64,000 nt of DNA from Symbiopectobacterium purcellii_A (GTDB lineage Bacteria > Pseudomonadota > Gammaproteobacteria > Enterobacterales > Enterobacteriaceae), in contig NZ_CP189882.1 in NCBI RefSeq assembly GCF_052050035.1, positions 1,302,001 to 1,366,000 of the forward strand. The letters run 5' to 3'. Position numbers and translations under genes: made by a program. Positions 53,089 to 62,103 of this stretch are shown here, in pieces. Below the pieces are notes generated by a model. That model was not told the origin of the DNA. It saw only the letters and a list, made by a program, of their open reading frames with translations, and did no database searches. Every line of letters begins with the position of its first letter. Positions within the stretch are counted from its first letter, which is position 1.

Positions 53089-53721
53089 TCAGCGTGTGCC
53101 GTATACCACGATAGTTTTGCCGTGTGCCGAGATCAGGTTCTGATCTTCCAGCATTTTCAGAATACGGCCTACCGTTTCGCGGGAACAGCCAACAATCTGA
53201 CCAATTTCCTGACGCGTGATCTTGATTTGCATCCCATCCGGGTGCGTCATGGCATCGGGTTGCTTCGCCAGGTTCAACAACGTCTGTGCAATGCGGCCGG
53301 TGACATCCAGGAAGGCCAGATTGCCCACTTTCTGGGAAGTCACCTGGAGGCGACGCGCCATCTGTGAGGAAAGACGCATCAGAATATCCGGGTTGACCTG
53401 GATCAGTTGACGGAATTTTTTGTAGGAGATTTCAGCGACTTCACAGGCAGTTTTTGCCCTTACCCATGCGCTGCGTTCCTGGCCCTCTTCGAACAGGCCC
53501 AGTTCTCCAATAAAATCCCCCTGGTTGAGGTAGGAGAGGATCATTTCCTTGCCTTCTTCATCCTTGATCAGCACAGCTACTGAGCCTTTCACGATGTAGT
53601 AAAGCGTTTCTGCCTTTTCACCTTGGTGAATTAGCGTGCTCTTCGATGGATACTTGTGAATATGACAATGAGAAAGGAACCATTCAAGAGTCGGGTCTGT
53701 CTGCGGTTTGCCGAGAACCAT
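53089..53721 (-). CDS. crp: cAMP receptor protein
   Basis: Global catabolite regulator. 210 residues, the same length as E. coli, with near-identical sequence: cNMP-binding domain (IVKGSVAVLIKDEEGKEMIL, GDFIGELGLFEEGQERSAWV with the phosphate-binding Arg/Ser, and the adenine-contact region) and the helix-turn-helix ITRQEIGQIVGCSRETVGRI with the recognition residues RETV.R. The start MVLGKPQTDPTLEWFLSHCH is canonical. It is divergent from yhfA as in E. coli. The E. coli gene yhfK, normally next to crp, is absent. Confidence 0.98.
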   Translation of the reverse strand: MVLGKPQTDPTLEWFLSHCHIHKYPSKSTLIHQGEKAETLYYIVKGSVAVLIKDEEGKEMILSYLNQGDFIGELGLFEEGQERSAWVRAKTACEVAEISYKKFRQLIQVNPDILMRLSSQMARRLQVTSQKVGNLAFLDVTGRIAQTLLNLAKQPDAMTHPDGMQIKITRQEIGQIVGCSRETVGRILKMLEDQNLISAHGKTIVVYGTR

Positions 53722-54037
53722 TCGCTGTTATCCTCTGTTGTAATTCACTGCGCAAATTACAGGGTTCAGAGTTCCCTGTACGGCGTATTAACGTGCTAGT
53801 AGTAAAAATTCCGTGTTGGCGGACTGACGTCAGGTAATATACTGGCCTCTGTATGGCCACGTCACGACCCGTTCTGACCGTCAGCATAAAACTTAAGGAA
53901 CGAATTCTATTCCCGTTTGTAACACATCTTGACGAGCCTGTCTTGTGTTGTCTCGCTTCAGCATGATTAATCTCTAGTTATCGGCGGTTTTTATATATAA
54001 CAGTGAGTAATTTTCAAATAAATTTGAGGAGTTGTGG

Positions 54038-54463
54038 ATGCAAGCGCGCGTAAAGTGGGTCGAAGATCTGACCTTTCTCGGTGAGTCGTCATCCGGGCAT
54101 CAGATCTTGATGGATGGCAATGCTGGCGATAAAGCGCCCAGTCCGATGGAGATGGTGTTAATGGCGGCAGGTGGCTGTAGCGCCATTGATGTGGTGTCCA
54201 TTTTGCAAAAGGGCCGCAATACAATTACCGGGTGTGAAGTCAAATTATCCTCTACGCGTCGTGAAGAAGCGCCGCGTCTGTTTACCCATATCAACCTGCA
54301 TTTTGTCGTAACGGGCGTAGGGCTGACGGATAAGGTGGTTGAACGGGCAATATCGCTGTCGGCGGAGAAGTATTGTTCAGTGGCGCTAATGTTAGAAAAG
54401 GCGGTGAAAGTCACGCATAGCCACGAAATCATCGCTGTCGAGTCTGTAAAGAATTTCGTGTAA
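54038..54463 (+). CDS. yhfA: OsmC family protein YhfA, C-terminus altered by IS256
   Basis: OsmC-like fold protein, divergent from crp as in E. coli. The start is ATG 54038 (MQARVKWVEDLTFLGESSSG, with TGAGGAG seven bases upstream). Conserved segments: DKAPSPMEMVLMAAGGCSAI DVVSIL and LSAEKYCSVALMLEKA, with the peroxidatic-type Cys residues. The last native codons are about HSHEIIAV at 54439. IS256 begins at 54440 and adds ESVKNFV plus a stop, so the protein is a nearly full-length version with an IS-encoded tail. Probably still functional. Function in the family: peroxide or thiol metabolism, not certain for YhfA. Confidence 0.9.
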   Translation: MQARVKWVEDLTFLGESSSGHQILMDGNAGDKAPSPMEMVLMAAGGCSAIDVVSILQKGRNTITGCEVKLSSTRREEAPRLFTHINLHFVVTGVGLTDKVVERAISLSAEKYCSVALMLEKAVKVTHSHEIIAVESVKNFV

Positions 54464-54619
54464 ATGGCTCCATCGCTTAACCGGAAATCCGATCTCCATA
54501 CATCAACATGAATTGGCTCATAGCCGGTTTCCAGTCTCTGATTGGTAGGGTCCATTTAGCCGAGATATTATGCAAGGCTAGATAGAATAATTTTAGCACC
54601 GAGTCATCCGTTGGAAATA

Positions 54620-54808
54620 GGCTTTGTTGAATAATTTAACCGTTTGATTTACATCTTCTTTAGGTAGAATGCATGTACAGAGACTGTATTTTGTTAGAAC
54701 GACAAATCAAGTAGTTAGCACAATAAAAAGCATTACGGCTGGAAAACTTAGTTGTTGAAGTGTTATAATAATTATGTAAATCAGCATGTTAAATTATTCA
54801 ACAAAGCC
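54620..54808 (+). repeat. MITE-A copy 9, diverged
   Basis: The same 189-bp length and perfect 9-bp duplication TTGGAAATA, but with more than a dozen substitutions against the other copies (for example GCATGTACAGAGACTG). It is an older insertion. Confidence 0.9.
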
Positions 54809-55913
54809 TTGGAAATATTCGTCGCGTTTTCGTTATCTTGCGCAATGAATCATTTAACGACTCTATCGCGTTGGTGGTGTAGATAACCTTGCGGATCTCC
54901 GGCGGAAAATCAAAAATGACGATGAGACGTTCCCAATTATTTCTCCACGATGGGCTGATCGTCGGGAACTGTTCATCCCATTTGGCCGCGAAGGCATCCA
55001 GGGCCTCTTCAGCGCCCTCTAGCGTTGCGGAACTATAGATAGTGCGGAGGTCAGCAGCAACGGCTTTACGCTCTTTCCAGCCGACGTAGCGCAGCGAGTT
55101 CCGCACCTGATGCACGATGCAGAGCTGTACCCGCGTATGCGGGTAAACAGCTTCAATGGCATCAGGAAAGCCCTTCAGGCCATCGCAGCAGGCGATAAAG
55201 ATGTCCTGTAGCCCACGATTTTTCAGTTCTGTCATTACAGATAACCAGAACTTGGCCCCCTCGGTTTTGGCTATCCATAGCCCCAGCAGCTCTTTTTCGC
55301 CCTGGCCGTTGATGCCTAGAGCCAAGTAAACAGACTTGTTGGTCACGGCTCCGCCGTCCTGGCTTTTGACCACAATACAGTCAAGGTAAACAATGGGATA
55401 AAACGCATCCAGCGGCCGTTGCTGCCAGCGCTTAACGTCATCCATCACGGCATTGGTCACTTGAGAAATGAAGCCAGCGGAAACATCGACCCCGTAGACT
55501 TCTTTAAAGTGAGCCTGAATATCACGGGTTGATAGCCCTCTGGAATAGAGAGAAATAATGCGGTCATCGAAGCCGTTAAGCTGCTTTTCGTGCTTACCGA
55601 TCAGTGTCGGCTCGAAGGTACTGTTGCGGTCGCGCGGAATATCGAGCTCGAGCGCCCCATTTTGGCTACGTACGCTCTTGGATGTCTTGCCATTGCGGGA
55701 GTTGCCTGAATTATTACCAGCCGGGTCATGTTTAGCATACCCAAGGTGTATCTCCATCTCAGCTTGAAGAACCCGTTCCGCCAGTCTTTTAGTCAGCTGC
55801 TTGAGTAGGCCTGATTCACCCAGAAGCTCCTGAGGGGAGTGGCAATCCTGAAGCAGTTGGTCAATAAGTTCGTTGCTGATAGGCATTTTTTGTCCTCTGA
55901 AGGTTTTCCTCAA
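54798..55913 (-). pseudogene. IS256 transposase variant, truncated by MITE-A
   Basis: Starts MRKTFRGQKMPISNELIDQL and follows the family to TKTRRIFP, where MITE-A replaces the last 40 or so codons. Several residues differ from the other copies (ALELDIPRD, QDIFIACCDG, SLNDSLRK). Inactive. Confidence 0.85.
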
Positions 55914-55945
55914 AATGCCATTTACACAGATCTTTTTACACTCTC

Positions 55946-56673
55946 ATCTGAAGCCAGTTTTTCATTTGATTTTCGGGGAGTAACCGTTTTTATCCCTTTT
56001 CTTTTCAACTTATTACGGAGTGCATTGCCAGAGTAGGCTTTGTCAGCCAGTACCGCATGACCACGACGCTTCATGCTACCGTTCTGCCGTTGCACGCCAA
56101 TGCCGTCCAGGAGTCGTAACGCGAACAGGCTTTCGTGAGCCTGCCCAGCACTCAGTACGATATTTAGCGGGATGCCGCTTCCGTCAGTCGCCATGTGGAT
56201 TTTGGTGCCATAACCACCTCGTGGGCGACCCAGGCTGTTATCGTTGGTAATATCGGGATGTTTTTTTGAGCGCCAGCCGCACATTTGAGCGCACGGATAT
56301 TGCTGCCATCCAGCGCAATGGCTGACCAGTCAACAAGTCCATGAGCATCAAGAAATGAAAGTAACCTATTAAAAATAATGTTAATAACTCCAGACTTTGA
56401 CCATCTATTGAAACGGTTATAAACGGTTTTCCATAGGCCGTAACGTTCAGGTAAATCACGCCATGGGGCACCTGAACACAGTATCCAGAACATGCCGTTG
56501 ACGATTTTGCGATGTTCTGCCCATGGCCGGCCTGCCTGCGGAGATGTCAAAACGGTTGGTAACAAGGGCTCAATGATTGCCCATGCTTCATCAGAAAGAT
56601 CGTAGCGAGCCATAATCCAAAGTGTCTTAGAAACAGATGGATACTATAGCTCAAGCAATTAAGGGACACAGCC
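55946..56673 (-). mobile_element. IS427-type IS5 element, copy 2, 5' part missing
   Basis: About 730 bp ending with the complement of GGCTGTGTCCCTTAATT at 56673. Its other end is lost at the IS256 junction. Transposase frames 56164-56613 and 55922-56284 are broken by truncation and frameshift. Confidence 0.85.
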
Positions 56674-57641
56674 TAGAACTGGCGCAGCGCATTGCACAAG
56701 GCGATCTCTCTGTGGTGGTAGGCCAGGTTCGTCGTGACGAACTGGGGATGCTGACGCATGCCATGATGGAGATGACGCAAAAGCTGTGTGGGTTGATGGT
56801 GGACATTCGAGACAGTGCGCATCAGGTGGCGACGGCCTCTTCTGCCATTGCCGACGGTAACCGTCATTTGTTCTCACGTACCGATCAACAAGCAGCCGCA
56901 ATGGTGGAAACCGCTGCCAGTATGGAAGAGTTGACCGCGACGGTGACCAACAATGCGCATAACGCGCGGCACGCTGGACAACTGGCGCGTCAGGCATCGG
57001 GCAACGCCAACCGCGGTGGTGAGATCATTAAGCAGGTAGTAACAACGATGTCTGATATTACCGGTAGCTCGCGGAAAATCGCGGATATCACGTCGGTTAT
57101 CAATAGCATTGCTTTTCAAACCAACATATTGGCGCTAAATGCGGCGGTGGAAGCGGCACGGGCCGGAGAACAGGGGCGTGGTTTTGCCGTGGTCGCCAGT
57201 GAAGTGCGTAATCTGGCGCAGCGCAGTTCACAAGCGGCCAGAGAGATTGAAGCCTTGATTGCAGAGTCAGTGACCCGAGTGGATGAAGGTTCTGTGTTGG
57301 TAGAAAAAGCGGGTAGTGCCATGCATGACATTGTGACGTCAATTGGCGCTGTCGATCGCATCATGAACGATATTTCGGTGGCGTCAGACGAGCAGAGTCG
57401 CGGTATTGCGCAAATTGGTGATGCCGTGACGGACATGGATCGTACCATTCAGGAAAATGCAACGATGGTCAGTGATTCCACCTCAGCGGCTTTAGCATTG
57501 GAAGCACAGGTCGCACGGCTTGCCGCGTTGATTGCCGTATTCCGTTTACCCGGGAACGATATTTGCGAGCCAGAAACCGCACAGCGGCCAGCCCGTTTTG
57601 CGGCTTTGCCCGTTCAGGTAACGCAAGGCGAGTGGGTGTAA
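56637..57641 (+). pseudogene. Methyl-accepting chemotaxis protein, N-terminus replaced by IS end
   Basis: Only the cytoplasmic half is present: HAMP end (LAQRIAQGDLSVVVGQVRRD ELGMLTHAMMEM), first methylation helix, the signalling hairpin NILALNAAVEAARAGEQGRG FAVVASEVRNLAQRSSQAAR EI and the second methylation helix. The periplasmic sensor and both membrane segments are missing, removed with the IS junction at 56673. An in-frame ATG inside the IS (56637, MDTIAQAIKGHS) could still start a soluble protein. The last residues QGEWV do not resemble the NWETF pentapeptide of CheR-binding receptors. Function as a receptor is lost. Confidence 0.85.
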
Positions 57642-57656
57642 CTCACCTGAAGCGCG

Positions 57657-57689
57657 TGCATTAGCGGGCTGCGTTGGCCCGCTAATGCA
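57657..57689. terminator. Hairpin between chemoreceptor and lacI-type gene
   Basis: TGCATTAGCGGGC and GCCCGCTAATGCA with a 7-base loop; convergent genes on both sides. No clear T-run, so termination may be weak or factor-aided. Confidence 0.6.
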
Positions 57690-57696
57690 TCAGTGA

Positions 57697-58740
57697 TTAC
57701 CTGAGCGGTGCGCTGGAACTGCGTGGAATAAGGCTTGGCATCACGCGCCGAATGGTATCGACGGGTTCGGTGCCCGCCAGTAGCAATTCAACAGCAATCG
57801 AGGCAACGTGGTCGAACGGAATATGCACCGACGTGAGCGGAACCGGCAAACGGGCGGACAGCGGAATATCGTTATAGCCGACCAGTGATAAATCTTGGCC
57901 GATTGCCAGTCCCAATCGATGGGCCGCTGCCATAACGCCGAAGGCCAAATCGTCGTTGATGGCGAAAATGGCAGTGGGCCTGCGTGCTCCACTCAGCAGC
58001 GCCATCCCTTCACTTTCCCCTGACTCAATGTTGAAACCGGATTCCCGAATCCAGGCGGGATTGGGCGTGAGTCCGGCCTCGCGCATTGCGCGATGGAATC
58101 CTTCCCGGCGATAGGTCGCACCGGAAGAAAAGCTGGATCCCGCGACCATACCGATATCGCGGTGACCGAGATCGATAAGATGTCGGGTTGCCAGATAGCC
58201 CCCCTGTTCATCGTCACCAATGGCAGAGCGGCTGACACCGTCGGTACGCAGCGCCAGAACGTGAGCAACATTTTGCTGACGCAGTTCCGCCGGCAAATGG
58301 TCATCCAGTCGACTGGTGGCCAGAATCAGTCCATCAACGCGTCGATCGAGTAGGGAGGCTGCCGCCTGTTTTTCTTGCACCGGATCGTCGCCACAGGTCG
58401 CAACAATCGCGAAATAACCGTAGCGTTCTGCTACGCGGCAGATAGCCTCATACAACAGCGCCATCACCATATCGCTCAGCCGCGGCACCAGTACGCCGAT
58501 GGTGCGCGTGCCGCCACGACGCAGGCTGGAGGCCATGATGTCGCGTCGGTAACCCAATTCTTGTGCAACCTGACGTACACGTTCCGCCGCTTTGCTGCGT
58601 GACGGCGGTAAACGTTCATCCAGAACGCGGGAAACGGTGGAAACGCTCACCCCGGCTGCCGTGGCGACATCCTGTAAGGTGACGGGTTTGCTTCCCAACT
58701 TACGGCTTGTGCCGTTGGGCGGAAAGGTATTAGGGTCCAT
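57697..58740 (-). CDS. LacI/GalR-family transcriptional regulator, 347 aa
   Basis: DNA-binding repressor or activator of sugar genes. N-terminal helix-turn-helix TLQDVATAAGVSVSTVSRVL with hinge helix (KAAERVRQVAQELGYRRD), followed by a periplasmic-binding-protein-like domain: TIGVLVPRLSDMVMALLYEA, VDGLILATSRL, GYLATRHLIDLGHRDIGMVA and PTAIFAINDDLAFGVMAAAH. Full length for the family with a 15-residue N-terminal extension. It stands 300 bases from the DapA-family gene on the same strand and probably regulated that sugar-acid pathway; the effector is unknown. Intact. Confidence 0.9.
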   Translation of the reverse strand: MDPNTFPPNGTSRKLGSKPVTLQDVATAAGVSVSTVSRVLDERLPPSRSKAAERVRQVAQELGYRRDIMASSLRRGGTRTIGVLVPRLSDMVMALLYEAICRVAERYGYFAIVATCGDDPVQEKQAAASLLDRRVDGLILATSRLDDHLPAELRQQNVAHVLALRTDGVSRSAIGDDEQGGYLATRHLIDLGHRDIGMVAGSSFSSGATYRREGFHRAMREAGLTPNPAWIRESGFNIESGESEGMALLSGARRPTAIFAINDDLAFGVMAAAHRLGLAIGQDLSLVGYNDIPLSARLPVPLTSVHIPFDHVASIAVELLLAGTEPVDTIRRVMPSLIPRSSSAPLR

Positions 58741-59040
58741 GTAATCCCTTGATTTTTATTTTTAAAAAAAGGCACAGTGTGTTGCCAATAACATCCGCGC
58801 GGCGTTTACGAATTTATTATGTAATGGTTCCCAGGCTTTGGCTACACCTCGGAATTTTAAATCTGCGCCACGGCAGAATAATCAGGGATTACTATGCAAA
58901 AGCATACAATAATGCGCAACATCTGCGTTTGATTGCGCTAACAAGCGTGGGGAGTTGGATGCCGTTTAGATCGGTAATAGGCCCGCCGTTCAGGGTATGA
59001 AGGCGGGCGTACCCGTCATGTCAGCGTCGGTGTGGTGGTA
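58741..59040. other. Intergenic region between lacI-type and dapA-type genes
   Basis: No supported gene. A 7-base GC hairpin (GCCCGCC at 58981, GGCGGGC at 59002) follows the dapA-type stop and could be its terminator. A/T-rich blocks near the lacI-type start may hold its promoter. Confidence 0.4.
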
Positions 59041-59687
59041 TTAGCCAACGAATGACAGTTCAGCAGCGCGAATAGCGGCGTTGATTTCCTCTTCTGCGCC
59101 GGGTTCCAATGGCAGCAGCGGAGAACGCACTGTCGCGTGGTCCAGAATGCCACGCGCTACCAGCGCATGCTTCAGCGCTACCGTTCCTTCCATGTGCGAG
59201 CCACGGTGATACACGCTTTTGGTCACGGGCAACAGGCGGTCATGGATCTCACGGGCTTTTTTGTAATCCTTCGCCTTGCCGGCTTTGATCATCTCTACCA
59301 GCAGTTCCGGCGCAATGTTGCCATAGCCCACCAGGAAACCGTCTACATCAAAAGCCGTCGAGAGCAGATATTCGTCATGGCAGCTCAGGATTTGCAGGTC
59401 TGGGCGTTCACGACGGATTACCGGAATCTCTGTGTCCCAGCGACGCATATTGCTCACGCCGTTCTTCATGTCAAACACACCGGGTTGAGCCGAAATTTCC
59501 AGCAATGTTTCCAGGTTATAGGTGCACTTGGTGGCATCCGGATACTGGAACAGGATCAGCGGCAGGCCACTTTCTTCATAAAGCGTGTTGCTTAATAGTG
59601 AAATAAGGGTGTTTCGGTGATTGAAGTAAATTTTACGCTGTTCTGAGATGGAAATTCCAAAGACCGGCGCTAAGGAGTAAGAAGGTA

Positions 59688-59779
59688 TAGCCAACCGACT
59701 TAAAAATGATTACATCCTATGCCCTGATATGCGGCAAAGAAGCATAGCTGGCTGTTATCAAAATAATGTCGCTTGGCTA
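59688..59779. repeat. MITE-B copy 4, 92 bp
   Basis: Inserted in the ISL2-type transposase gene near its C-terminus; TA duplication; orientation as in copy 2. Confidence 0.9.
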
Positions 59780-60339
59780 TATCATCAATAAAGGGTCTAC
59801 GATTCCGTAAAATTTGGGTCATGCAACCGAGGCGCTTGATACCCGCGATGGCGTGTTCAACTGTAATACGGATGCCCGAGATTATTTTATTTTCTTGTTT
59901 TTGTTCAGGCGATAAAGGTCTTTTTCGAGTTCCTTTTTTTGGGATTTGTGTATTAGGATGCTGTTTCTCTATACCTTGAAAACCGGTATCTGCCCAGATG
60001 GTTACCTCAGGAGGAATATGGCGAATTATATCGACTTTATCGAGTAAGCGTTTATCGTGACGGCGCCCATTTTTGCTCATGGGGATAAATCCAATTTGCC
60101 TTGTTTCGTCAGTCATAATAAGCGCTTTTCGAGTGGTCTGTCTTTTCTTTCCCGAATACATTTTTTTTCGCCGACGCAGATTCTTAGGCTTTTGGACAGG
60201 TCGCTCTGTCCCATCAATAAAGACGTCTTTAACTCCAGAAAAGGCGCGAAAAAATTCCTCAGCAGAGCGAATTTGACGAGCGGGCAAAACACATTCTCGC
60301 CCCAAGGTCATCTCTAAAACCGGCAATAATATTTTTACC

Positions 60340-60528
60340 GGCTTTGTTGAATAATTTAAGATACTGATTTATATAAGCATTATAAAATTTCAACGACTAA
60401 TTTTTCCTCTCGGAATGCTTTTTATTGTGCTAACTATTTGATTTGTCGTTCTAACAAAATACATTCTCTGTAAATGCATTCTAACTAAAGAAGATGTAAA
60501 TCAAACGGTTAAATTATTCAACAAAGCC
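60340..60528 (-). repeat. MITE-A copy 10, 189 bp
   Basis: Perfect 9-bp duplication ATTTTTACC; inserted in the ISL2-type transposase gene. Confidence 0.93.
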
Positions 60529-60905
60529 ATTTTTACCCAGCGACATACCCGTGTTCTATCTAAACCAAAAAGAAGTCCTTGCAAATCATAGGTCGGATAA
60601 CATTTTAAATACAATAAAATAAAAAGCAGTTTATCTAATGGGGTTGGGATAAATCCTTTCTGCCCTGCACCCATCTGCCGCTCGTGATCTTTTCGATTCT
60701 TTTTCCGATAAATCAAATAACAAGCTGAAAATTCAGCGGCTAAATTTTTCAATTCTTCGACTAATAATCCAATGATTGCTTTACATAAACGATTATCTCG
60801 TAACAACCGCTCTTTGTTGATCATTTCAAACCTTTATTCTCTAAGTTAAACCTCTTTTTATTCTCAATAGCCTGACAAAAAATGCAAGTCTCTATTCAGC
60901 AACTA

Positions 60906-60997
60906 TAGCCAAGCGACATTATTTTGATAACAGCCAGCTATGCTTCTTTGCCGCATATCAGGGCATAGGATGTAATCATTTTTAAGTCGGTTGGCTA
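60906..60997. repeat. MITE-B copy 5, 92 bp
   Basis: TA duplication; inserted four bases from the end of ISL2-type copy 3. Confidence 0.9.
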
Positions 60998-61402
60998 TAG
61001 TTTATAGACCTGACGGTATTTATCCTGCGGTGCCCCTTTCTGATAGCCAAAACGCAGCCAGCCGTGAGAAGGATACAGCAGGCCCGCAGAGGCCCCCGCA
61101 CTGATGGCGCGCTTGGCTTCTTCGGCTGCCACTTCGGTGCCTTCGAGCCTAATACCCGCGATGATTGGAATGGCACCGTTCACGGACTCCGCGAACGCTT
61201 CAATCACTTTCATCTGCTCGCTCTGAGACATAAAGGTGCCTTCACCGGCGTGGCCCAATACGGTCAGACTTTTAACGCCATCGATGCTGGCAAGCCAGGC
61301 ACCCAGTTTTTTACACGCGGCGTAATCAACGGAACCATCGCGGTTGAAAGGTGTAACGGGGGCAGGGTTCAGGCCACGTAAATCGATATTAATTTTGGTC
61401 AT

Positions 61403-61632
61403 GATGTTCTCTTTTTAGTGTCATCGGAAAAATGAAAGAATAATTAATAACGTTCTCGGGAACCTTTTCGTTTTTGGTTTTTCTAAAGAGACTGTCAAGA
61501 GCGATTTGCTATCAGGGTTTTGACTTACGGTAAGGAATTGTCAGTTTAGATGATTAAAATCAATTGGTTATTTGTTATTCTGGCGGGTGGAAAACCGTGC
61601 GGAACGCCTGAAATGATGTGATAAATGTGATC
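61403..61632. other. Upstream region of dapA-type gene
   Basis: About 230 bases without a gene, holding the dapA-type ribosome site (AAAGAGAAC) and a probable promoter on the minus strand. No operator that I can name with confidence. Confidence 0.35.
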
Positions 61633-61662
61633 TGGCGCATCCGTGGCGGTACGGATGCGCCA
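61633..61662 (-). terminator. Strong stem-loop after slyX
   Basis: A perfect 12-base stem, TGGCGCATCCGT and ACGGATGCGCCA, with a 6-base loop. It lies just after the slyX stop. No T-run follows. Confidence 0.6.
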
Positions 61663-61672
61663 GCGTTATCGG

Positions 61673-61891
61673 CTAATAGTGTGGCGGTGGTGTCTCTTCG
61701 GACTGTGAGGCGAGAAGAGAAGGGGATGTTGCTTTCAATTTTTCGGCTAACAGGCGCAGGTGCTCACGAATTTTCGCCATTTCCAATTCATGCTGGACGA
61801 CCGTTTGGTTCAACTCATCAATGGTGAGCTCCTGAAAAGCCAGCTTGCTTTCAAGCATTTCAATACGTTGCTCGAGTTGCGTATGGGGCAT
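61673..61891 (-). CDS. slyX: SlyX protein
   Basis: Small coiled-coil protein of 72 residues, the usual size. LEQRIEMLESKLAFQELTID then ELNQTVVQHELEMAKIREHL RLLAEKL is a continuous heptad pattern, followed by a Ser-rich end with PPHY, the conserved C-terminus. It is divergent from fkpA with about 210 bases between, as in E. coli. Cellular role unclear in the family. Start ATG 61889-61891. Confidence 0.93.
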   Translation of the reverse strand: MPHTQLEQRIEMLESKLAFQELTIDELNQTVVQHELEMAKIREHLRLLAEKLKATSPSLLASQSEETPPPHY

Positions 61892-62103
61892 TACGATTCC
61901 TCTGTATTTTGTCGTATCTAGCCAAATATTCGGAACCTCCGGACATCGACGAGGTCGGAAAATGGGCCTATGAATAATTCAGGGAATTTTATCAAAGGAT
62001 TGTTGTGTGTGTCGTTGTGTTGTCTCGATACCCTCAGTTATAGTAGTCGCGCATTTACGATTAATGTTTCTGGAGCCTGTCGTTCCAGACCGGGAGATGA
62101 TAG

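Larger units (their letters stand above)
54440..55945 (-). mobile_element. IS256 copy 4, with MITE-A, flanks unmatched
   Basis: Ends GAGTCTGTAAAGAATTTCGT and the complement of GAGAGTGTAAAAAGATCTGT. A sequence variant of the other copies. The left flank is yhfA, the right flank is inside an IS427-type element, and there is no duplication. The transposase (54798-55913) lost its last part to MITE-A copy 9. Confidence 0.87.
59581..61003 (-). mobile_element. ISL2-type IS5 element, copy 3, with three MITEs
   Basis: Same ends as copy 2, perfect 3-bp duplication ATA. 1037 bp after removal of two MITE-B and one MITE-A. The transposase (about 59640-60824) is broken by MITE-B at 59688 and MITE-A at 60340. 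Confidence 0.92.
59041..61402 (-). pseudogene. DapA-family lyase/aldolase gene split by four elements
   Basis: Dihydrodipicolinate-synthase-like class I aldolase. N-terminal part 61004-61402 (LRGLNPAPVTPFNRDGSVDY, VKSLTVLGHAGEGTFMSQSE) and C-terminal part 59041-59577 (GLPLILFQYPDATKCTYNLE, the Schiff-base lysine in FDMKNGVSN, SCHDEYLLSTAFDVDGFLVG). The ISL2-type copy 3, two MITE-B and one MITE-A lie between. Removal with one ATA gives 936 bases, 311 residues in frame, with KYRQVYEESGLP restored. Substrate unknown; sugar-acid dehydratase or aldolase is likely from the family and the LacI-type neighbour. Confidence 0.88.

Noticed and set aside
11974..60528. Repeated 189-bp units considered as a CRISPR-like or phase-variation array
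   Set aside because: Copies are dispersed, in both orientations, each with its own target duplication; there are no regular spacers.
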